A DNA stretch of 61,929 nucleotides, from contig NZ_JAMXQV010000044.1 of the NCBI RefSeq assembly GCF_024703995.1, positions 1-61,929 of the forward strand, written 5' to 3'. Below, in pieces: positions 57,246 to 61,929 of this stretch. The notes under the pieces were generated by a model. It saw only the letters and a list, made by a program, of their open reading frames with translations. It was not told the DNA's origin and ran no database searches. Source of the stretch: Amycolatopsis iheyensis (GTDB taxonomy: Bacteria > Actinomycetota > Actinomycetes > Mycobacteriales > Pseudonocardiaceae). Numbering within the stretch: the first letter of the stretch is position 1; every line of letters begins with the position of its first letter. A program made the position numbers and the translations under genes.

Positions 57246-58040
57246 ATGAGCACGACGGTTTCCGCCGACGGCACGAAGATCGCCTACACCCGCGCCGGGT
57301 CCGGACCCGCGCTCGTCCTGGTCGACGGCGCGATGTCCTACCGGGGCTCGTCCCCCAACGACGCGCTCGCGAAGGAGCTGGCCGCGCGCTTCACCGTCCA
57401 CACCTACGACCGCCGCGGCCGCGGCGAGAGCGCCGACACCGGACCGTACGCGGTCGAGCGCGAGGTCGAGGACATCGCCGCGCTCATCAAGGAGGCGGGC
57501 GGCGAGGCGTTCCTCTTCGGCATCTCCTCCGGCGCCGCGTTGGCGCTCGAGGCGGCGAACCAGGGACTGCCCGTGCCGAAACTGGCGGTGTACGAGCCGC
57601 CGTTCATCATCGACGACACCCGCGCGCCGGTCGGGGCCGACTACGCGACGCGGCTCGACTCGGCGCTCGCCGAGGGCAAGCGCGGCAAGGCGGTCAAGAT
57701 GTTCATGACCGAGGGCGTCGGCCTGGGCAAGGCGACCGTAGCGGTCATGCGGATCATGCCGTTCTGGTCGAAGCTCAAGAAGGTCGCCCACACGCTCCCG
57801 TACGACACCGCGGTGATGGGCGGGCACCAGTCTGGGCGGCCGCTCCCGAGGGCGTGGCCGCAGGTGACGATGCCGGCCCTGGCCATCGACGGCGACCGCG
57901 GGCCGGCCTGGATGCGCAACGGCGTCAAGACGCTGGCGCAGATCCTGCCCTCGGCGGAGTACCGGACGCTGCCCGGCCAGACGCACATCGTGAAAGCGCC
58001 GGCGCTGGCCCCGGTCCTGACCGAGTTCTTCCTCGGCTGA
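57246..58040 (+). CDS. alpha/beta hydrolase
   Basis: 264 residues from ATG 57246, with GAGGAGAGG upstream. Core pattern: KIAYTRAGSGPALVLVDGAM, YDRRGRGESADTGPY, and nucleophile elbow LFGISSGAALALE with the Ser near residue 98. Catalytic Asp/Glu candidate in AIDGDRGP and His in LPGQTHIVK. Substrate unknown; similar proteins are annotated as chloroperoxidase-like or esterases. Followed by a macro-domain gene with one-base overlap (TGATG). Confidence 0.9.
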   Translation: MSTTVSADGTKIAYTRAGSGPALVLVDGAMSYRGSSPNDALAKELAARFTVHTYDRRGRGESADTGPYAVEREVEDIAALIKEAGGEAFLFGISSGAALALEAANQGLPVPKLAVYEPPFIIDDTRAPVGADYATRLDSALAEGKRGKAVKMFMTEGVGLGKATVAVMRIMPFWSKLKKVAHTLPYDTAVMGGHQSGRPLPRAWPQVTMPALAIDGDRGPAWMRNGVKTLAQILPSAEYRTLPGQTHIVKAPALAPVLTEFFLG

Positions 58041-58558
58041 TGCGCATCCGGATCCTCGACGCCGACATCACCACGCTCGAGGTGGACGTCGTCGTCAACG
58101 CCGCCAACTCCTCGCTGCTCGGCGGCGGCGGGGTCGACGGGGCCATCCACCGCAAGGGCGGCCCCGAGATCCTCGCCGCGTGCCGGAAGCTGCGCGCCGG
58201 GCACTACGGGAAGGGCCTCAAGACCGGGCAGGCCGTCGCCACCACGGCCGGGAAGCTGCCGGCCCAGTGGGTCGTGCACACCGTCGGCCCGGTGTGGTCG
58301 GCGACCGAAGACCGGTCCGAGCTCCTCGCCGACTGCCACCGGAACGCCCTGCGGGTGGCGGACGAGCTGCACGCCAAGACCGTCGCCTTCCCCGCCATCT
58401 CCACCGGGATCTACCGCTGGCCGCTCGAGTCGGCGGCCGAGATCGCGCTCACCACCGTCAGCGGAGCCGAGCCCGGCGGGATCGAGGAAGTGCTCTTCGC
58501 GCTGCGAGGGGAAGCGGCCGTGAGCGCCTTTCGGGCTCGTCACAACTCCCTTGCCTGA
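58040..58558 (+). CDS. macro-domain protein (MacroD-type ADP-ribosyl/O-acetyl-ADP-ribose hydrolase)
   Basis: 172 residues from ATG 58040. The ADP-ribose-binding motifs are VVVNAANSSLLGGGGVDGAIH (in two runs, ~18-38) and FPAISTGIYRWP (~115-126). These match MacroD/YmdB deacetylases. It removes ADP-ribose from proteins or hydrolyses O-acetyl-ADP-ribose. Translation is coupled to the alpha/beta hydrolase upstream, an association I cannot explain. Confidence 0.94.
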   Translation: MRIRILDADITTLEVDVVVNAANSSLLGGGGVDGAIHRKGGPEILAACRKLRAGHYGKGLKTGQAVATTAGKLPAQWVVHTVGPVWSATEDRSELLADCHRNALRVADELHAKTVAFPAISTGIYRWPLESAAEIALTTVSGAEPGGIEEVLFALRGEAAVSAFRARHNSLA

Positions 58559-58586
58559 ACGATCACCCAGCGGGCAGGGTGCAGGC

Positions 58587-59234
58587 GTGCCCACCCGCGC
58601 CCTGGTCTTCGACTTCGACGGCACGCTCGCCGACACCGAGTCCGCCGTGCTGCGGTCGTGGCAGCAGGTCTTCGAGGAACACGGCGTCGAGCTGCCATTG
58701 GAAGCCTGGTACGCCGTGATCGGCACCCAGCACACGACGCCCGCGATGTTCGCCCTGCTCGCCGAGCGCGTCCCGGGTGTCGACACCGAGGCGTTGCGCC
58801 CGAAGACCCGCGCCCACGTGCTGCGGCTCCTCGAAGACCTGGGCCCGCGCGAGGGCGTCCGCGAGTACCTCGAGACCGCGAAGGAGCAGGGCCTCGGGCT
58901 GGCTGTCGCGTCCAGTTCGTCCGGGGCCTGGGTGAACCCGCACCTCGAACGGCTCGGCATCGCCGGGTACTTCGACGCCGTCCTCACCGGGGACCGGCAC
59001 AAGGCCAAGCCCGACCCGGACCTCTACCTCGCCGCGCTCGACGCCCTGGGCTGCGAAGCGCGCGACGCCATCGCCTTCGAGGACACGCCCCACGGCGTCA
59101 CCGCCGCGAAGGCCGCCGGCCTGACCTGCGTCGCCGTGCCGAACGCCATCACCGAGAGCCTCGACTTCGGCCAGGCCGACATCGTGCTGCCGGCCTTCAC
59201 CGCGAAGCCGCTCGAGGCCCTACTGACCCACTAG
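58587..59234 (+). CDS. HAD-superfamily phosphatase (beta-phosphoglucomutase/GPH-like)
   Basis: 215 residues from GTG 58587, preceded by a GGCAGGGTGCAGG purine-rich region. HAD motif I DFDGTLADTES (nucleophile Asp), motif II ASSSSG, motif III lysine in KAKPDPDLYLAAL, motif IV FEDTPHGVTAAKAAG. A helical cap sits between motifs I and II. Substrate is likely a small phosphorylated sugar or glycolate. Third gene of the hydrolase-macro unit. Confidence 0.93.
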   Translation: MPTRALVFDFDGTLADTESAVLRSWQQVFEEHGVELPLEAWYAVIGTQHTTPAMFALLAERVPGVDTEALRPKTRAHVLRLLEDLGPREGVREYLETAKEQGLGLAVASSSSGAWVNPHLERLGIAGYFDAVLTGDRHKAKPDPDLYLAALDALGCEARDAIAFEDTPHGVTAAKAAGLTCVAVPNAITESLDFGQADIVLPAFTAKPLEALLTH

Positions 59235-59690
59235 CTGGAGCAGCCGGTCCAGGAACGGCAGCTGGCCTTTGACCAGCTTCTCGCGCGCGACGTCGAGCGA
59301 GAACCACTCGACCCGGTCCAGCTCCGGGAACTCCTGCTGACGGCCCGAGCGCGGCGGCCACTCCATGGTGAACGTCCCCGGCACCACCGACACGGGGTCG
59401 AGGTCGGCTTCGACCGCCCACGCCGTGACGGTCTTGCCCGACTGCTTCACCTCACCCAGCGGGACGTACTCCCCCGGTGGCGCGGGCAGGCCCAGCTCCT
59501 CCTCGAACTCGCGCCGCGCCGCGGCCTCCGGCGCCTCGTCCGGGTCCAGCTCGCCCTTCGGCAGCGACCACGCCGCCGCGTCCTTCTTCGCCCAGAACGG
59601 CCCGCCCATGTGCCCGAGCAGCACTTCGACGGCCTCGCCCCGCCCGCGGTGGAGCAGGAGCCCGGCACTGCGTTTGCCCGCCATCCCCAC
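59220..59690 (-). CDS. Nudix hydrolase
   Basis: 156 residues; ATG 59684 (MAGKRSAGLLL) is an alternative to GTG 59690. The Nudix box is GELDPDEAPEAAARREFEEELGL near residue 46 with intact REFxEExG. The start SAGLLLHRGRGEAVEVLLGHMGGPFWAKKD resembles diadenosine polyphosphate-type enzymes. Overlaps the convergent HAD gene by 15 bases. Confidence 0.92.
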   Translation of the reverse strand: MGMAGKRSAGLLLHRGRGEAVEVLLGHMGGPFWAKKDAAAWSLPKGELDPDEAPEAAARREFEEELGLPAPPGEYVPLGEVKQSGKTVTAWAVEADLDPVSVVPGTFTMEWPPRSGRQQEFPELDRVEWFSLDVAREKLVKGQLPFLDRLLQLVGQ

Positions 59691-59798
59691 AGTCTGCCGA
59701 AAACCCGGTCAAGATTTTTTCGCGGGGTTGTCGATCCGGTGAGAACTCACTCGACGCGTAGGCAGAAGGCAAGGGACACCCAGGGAAGGAACCCCGAC

Positions 59799-60248
59799 AT
59801 GACCACCACGATCGCCACCGAGACCCAGACCGCCGCCGCCACCCGCACCGAGACCAGGAACCCGGTGACCGGGCTGGTCGTCTCCGCGAGCCGGATCGTG
59901 CTCTCGGTCCTGTTCGGCTTCCACGGCCTGCAGGGATTCGGCTTCTTCGGCGGGATCGACGGCCAGGGCGGCGGCGTCCCGTTCGGCTCGTTCCCCGGCT
60001 GGTGGGGCAGCGTGTTCGAACTCGTCGGCGCGGCGCTGCTCTGCGTCGGGCTCGCCAGCCGGCCGGCCGCGCTGCTGCTTTCCGGTGTGATGGCCTACGC
60101 CTACTTCACCGTGCACGCCCCGATGGGCCTGCTGCCGCTGCAGAACATGGGCGAGCCGGCCGCCGTCTACTCGTGGATCTTCCTGCTGTTCGCCGCGATC
60201 GGCCCGGGCCGGTTCGCGCTCGACACGCTGATCAAGCGACGCCGCTGA
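59799..60248 (+). CDS. DoxX-family membrane protein
   Basis: 149 residues from ATG 59799, with GGGAAGGA upstream. Four membrane helices; ASRIVLSVLFGFHGLQ and GSFPGWWGSVFELVGAALLCVGL with GMxAYxxxH-like MAYAYFTVHAPMGLLP are DoxX features. Related proteins take part in redox membrane complexes. The Thr/Ala-rich N-terminus is cytoplasmic. Converges with the conservon. Confidence 0.92.
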   Translation: MTTTIATETQTAAATRTETRNPVTGLVVSASRIVLSVLFGFHGLQGFGFFGGIDGQGGGVPFGSFPGWWGSVFELVGAALLCVGLASRPAALLLSGVMAYAYFTVHAPMGLLPLQNMGEPAAVYSWIFLLFAAIGPGRFALDTLIKRRR

Positions 60249-60263
60249 GCGAGCGCGGTCCGA

Positions 60264-60866
60264 TCAGTAGCCGCCCTGGGCGGCCGCCAGGTCGGACCGC
60301 GCCATCACGTGTTCCATCAGGCTGGTCAGCACCTGCTTCGTCGACTCCCGCTCGCGGGCGTCGCACAGCAGCAGCGGGACGTCCATGCCGACGTCGAGCG
60401 CCTGCCGGACCTCCTCGGTGCCGTAGCGGTACGCGCCGTCGAAGCAGTTCACGCCGACGACGAACGGCAGGTTGCGGCGCTCGAAGAAGTCCACCGCCGC
60501 GAAGCAGCTGTCCAGCCGGCGGGTGTCGGCCAGCACGACGGCGCCGAGCGCGCCCTCGGCCAGCTCGTCCCACATGAACCAGAACCGGTCCTGCCCCGGC
60601 GTGCCGAACAGGTACAGGATCAGGTCCGGGTTGATCGTGATGCGGCCGAAGTCGAGCGCGACCGTCGTGGTGGTCTTCTGCTCGATCCCCGACAGGTCGT
60701 CGACGCCCTCGGACGCGGTCGTGATGACCTCTTCGGTCCGCAGCGGCGGCACTTCGCTCACCGAACCGACCATCGTGGTCTTGCCGACCCCGAACCCGCC
60801 GGCGATGAGTACCTTGACCGCGGTCGCGGTCAGGTTCCGCCGGGGGTCAGAGTTTCCGGATGCCAT
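60264..60866 (-). CDS. cvnD: conservon GTP-binding protein CvnD-like
   Basis: 200 residues from ATG 60866. P-loop GGFGVGKTTMVG (~21-32), effector-like TTTTVALDFGRITI, DxxG-type LFGTPGQDRFWFMWDEL and a guanine-specifying region around GVNCFDG (NxxD-like). These are the small Ras-like GTPases of actinobacterial conservons. Last gene of the cvnABCD cluster, overlapping cvnC by 20 bases. Confidence 0.94.
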   Translation of the reverse strand: MASGNSDPRRNLTATAVKVLIAGGFGVGKTTMVGSVSEVPPLRTEEVITTASEGVDDLSGIEQKTTTTVALDFGRITINPDLILYLFGTPGQDRFWFMWDELAEGALGAVVLADTRRLDSCFAAVDFFERRNLPFVVGVNCFDGAYRYGTEEVRQALDVGMDVPLLLCDARERESTKQVLTSLMEHVMARSDLAAAQGGY

Positions 60867-61218
60867 CAAGGACCGCCTGCAATACGTGTCGGTTGGGGGT
60901 TTCCTGGACCGGTGCCGCGGTACGGAACAGCACCAGGTTCTGCTCGATGAGGTCGCTGAGCATCACCTTGACCACGGGCAACGGCAGGTCGACGCGGGCG
61001 GCCACCTCGGCCACCGAGACCGGCCGCTGGCACAGGGCGATGATCCGCGCGTACTCCGGTTCGAGCATGCCCGCTTCGTGCGCCGTGCGCAGCGCGACCA
61101 CCAGCGTGATGAGGTCGAGCCCGAGGGTGTCCGACCGGGTGCGGCCGCCCGTGACCGCGTAGGACCGGACCAGAGGGCCGGCCTCGTCGTCGAACCAGGC
61201 TTCGTGCCGTCCGCTCAT
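60847..61218 (-). CDS. cvnC: conservon DUF742 protein CvnC-like
   Basis: 123 residues from ATG 61218. DUF742 features: DEAGPLVRSYAVTGGRTR, LDLITLVV and the winged-helix-like VSVAEVAARVDLPLPVVKVMLSDLIEQNLV. Partner of the roadblock protein and GTPase at the membrane. Four-base ATGA overlap with cvnB. Confidence 0.94.
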   Translation of the reverse strand: MSGRHEAWFDDEAGPLVRSYAVTGGRTRSDTLGLDLITLVVALRTAHEAGMLEPEYARIIALCQRPVSVAEVAARVDLPLPVVKVMLSDLIEQNLVLFRTAAPVQETPNRHVLQAVLDGIRKL

Positions 61219-61628
61219 GGCGACGTGGGCTGGACGCCGGCGCCGGTCCGCGGCGCGGAGGTGAGCACCTGGCCGACCCGCTTCACCATCAGGTTCATCT
61301 CGTACGCGACGAGACCCATGTCCGCGTCCTCGCGGGCCAGCAGGGCGAGGCACGCGCCCCGCCCGGCCGCCGTCACGAACAGGAACGCGTGGTCCATCTC
61401 GACCATCGTCTGGCGGACGTTGCCGCCGCCGAAGTGCCGGCCGGTGCCGCGGGCCAGGCTCTGGAACGCCGAGGCCACCGCCGACAGGTGCTCGGCGTCC
61501 TCCTCGGAAAGGTTCCCCGACCGCCCGATGAGCAGGCCGTCCGAGGACAGGACCACCGCGCGGTCCGCCCCGGCGACCCGCTTGACGAGGTCGTCCAGCA
61601 GCCAGTCGAGCTCACTGACGTTGGCCAT
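61215..61628 (-). CDS. cvnB: conservon roadblock/LC7-domain protein CvnB-like
   Basis: 137 residues from ATG 61628. Roadblock fold: LDWLLDDLVKRVAGADRAVVLSSDGLLIG, then SAVASAFQSLARGTGRHFGGG and FLFVTAAGRGACLALLA. Probably acts as a GTPase-activating partner for CvnD. Overlaps the cvnA stop by one base. Confidence 0.94.
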   Translation of the reverse strand: MANVSELDWLLDDLVKRVAGADRAVVLSSDGLLIGRSGNLSEEDAEHLSAVASAFQSLARGTGRHFGGGNVRQTMVEMDHAFLFVTAAGRGACLALLAREDADMGLVAYEMNLMVKRVGQVLTSAPRTGAGVQPTSP

Positions 61629-61929
61629 TAGTCGCGCTCTCCGTACCTGTCGTCGTTCTCGGCTGGTTCTTCGTCACGGCCGCGGCGGGTGCCCTGCTGG
61701 AAGGCGGACAGCCGGCTGCGGGCGGCCTCCGGCGAATCCAGCCGGACCTCCTCCCGCTCCTGCGTGGCGGGCTTATCTTCCCGCAACTGCGGAACGAGGC
61801 TCTGCTGACGTCGCCGTTGCGGCAGCGGCGGGCGGCCCGGCGCCTCCGGGCGGCGCGGCTGCTGCGGCCGGCCTTCGGGCACCGACGCCCGCGGCCCCGG
61901 CTCCTGCGGCGGCCACACCGGCTGCTGCG
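61628..61929 (-). CDS. cvnA: conservon sensor kinase CvnA-like, C-terminal end (partial)
   Basis: Only the last ~100 residues are in the window; the gene continues past the right edge. The visible part is Pro/Arg/Gln-rich and ends RSRLSAFQQGTRRGRDEEPAEN and DDRYGERD. The SRLSAFQQGxRRGR tail before a roadblock gene is the usual C-terminus of CvnA sensor histidine kinases. Ends TAA, overlapping cvnB ATG. Confidence 0.85.
   Translation of the reverse strand, partial: QQPVWPPQEPGPRASVPEGRPQQPRRPEAPGRPPLPQRRRQQSLVPQLREDKPATQEREEVRLDSPEAARSRLSAFQQGTRRGRDEEPAENDDRYGERD

Overview
The window is GC-rich, densely packed, actinobacterial DNA, with many GTG starts and many TGA/ATG or GTGA start-stop overlaps. 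Gene content (F420/deazaflavin-type oxidoreductases, a conservon, a DUF222/HNH 13E12-type gene, many TetR/HxlR/PadR/GlxA regulators, a YidC paralogue with its small partner) fits a soil actinomycete, most likely of the Pseudonocardiaceae (Amycolatopsis-like). The genus is an inference from gene style, not a database match. No tRNA, rRNA or CRISPR array is visible.

Layout. 1-0.3 kb: right end of an IS110-type insertion sequence. 0.3-12.2 kb: a coiled-coil protein of unknown function, a Nudix enzyme, a RibD-like reductase, a YCII protein, a membrane protein, an aminotransferase/small-molecule kinase pair, a TetR-LLM pair sharing an operator, a deazaflavin oxidoreductase fused to hemerythrin, and an acyl-CoA ligase. 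12.2-19.2 kb: a long leftward gene set whose core is SRPBCC, LLM oxidoreductase, molybdopterin oxidoreductase, RibD-like reductase and epoxide hydrolase, with a HxlR regulator just upstream. 19.2-24.3 kb: GlxA-type regulator, a PadR/MFS divergon, a TetR/GNAT divergon with a striking palindrome, and a secreted beta-propeller. 24.2-27.3 kb: a large secreted GH31 glycosidase. 27.8-29.5 kb: a small hypothetical protein, an EamA transporter and a MarR regulator.

29.5-36.2 kb: a sugar locus (FGGY kinase, LacI regulator, RbsA/RbsC/RbsB-type ABC importer) with a shared GTAATCGATTAC-type operator. Its kinase-LacI part is bracketed by two inward-facing copies of a 119-bp element, each with a pair of DnaA-box-like sequences and a match to the RecA-independent DNA-damage promoter motif. 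36.3-41.6 kb: MFS pump, secreted tripeptidyl-aminopeptidase-type hydrolase, DeoR regulator, and a LexA-box-controlled HNH/DUF222 gene. 41.7-48.7 kb: two leftward transcription units for amino-sugar use: a lipoprotein/MalF/MalG/MsmK-type ABC importer, and AgaS-type SIS isomerase, PfkB kinase and class II aldolase. Their promoters and the GH31 promoter 18 kb away carry the same motif at the same place next to the -35 box. This suggests one regulon that releases, imports and breaks down galactosamine-type sugars.

48.8-61.9 kb: two small proteins with a shared N-terminal motif, GNAT, an SDR/LysR divergon, a lytic transglycosylase coupled to a small protein, TetR, DUF1992, a YidC paralogue with a DUF6412-like protein, a metallophosphoesterase, alpha/beta hydrolase, macro-domain protein, HAD phosphatase, Nudix, DoxX, and at the right edge a conservon (cvnD, cvnC, cvnB and the C-terminus of cvnA).

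A recurrent property is a TAnnnT hexamer ending six or seven bases before a start codon (6946, 7664, 40399, 51192, 56007), which points to several leaderless mRNAs.
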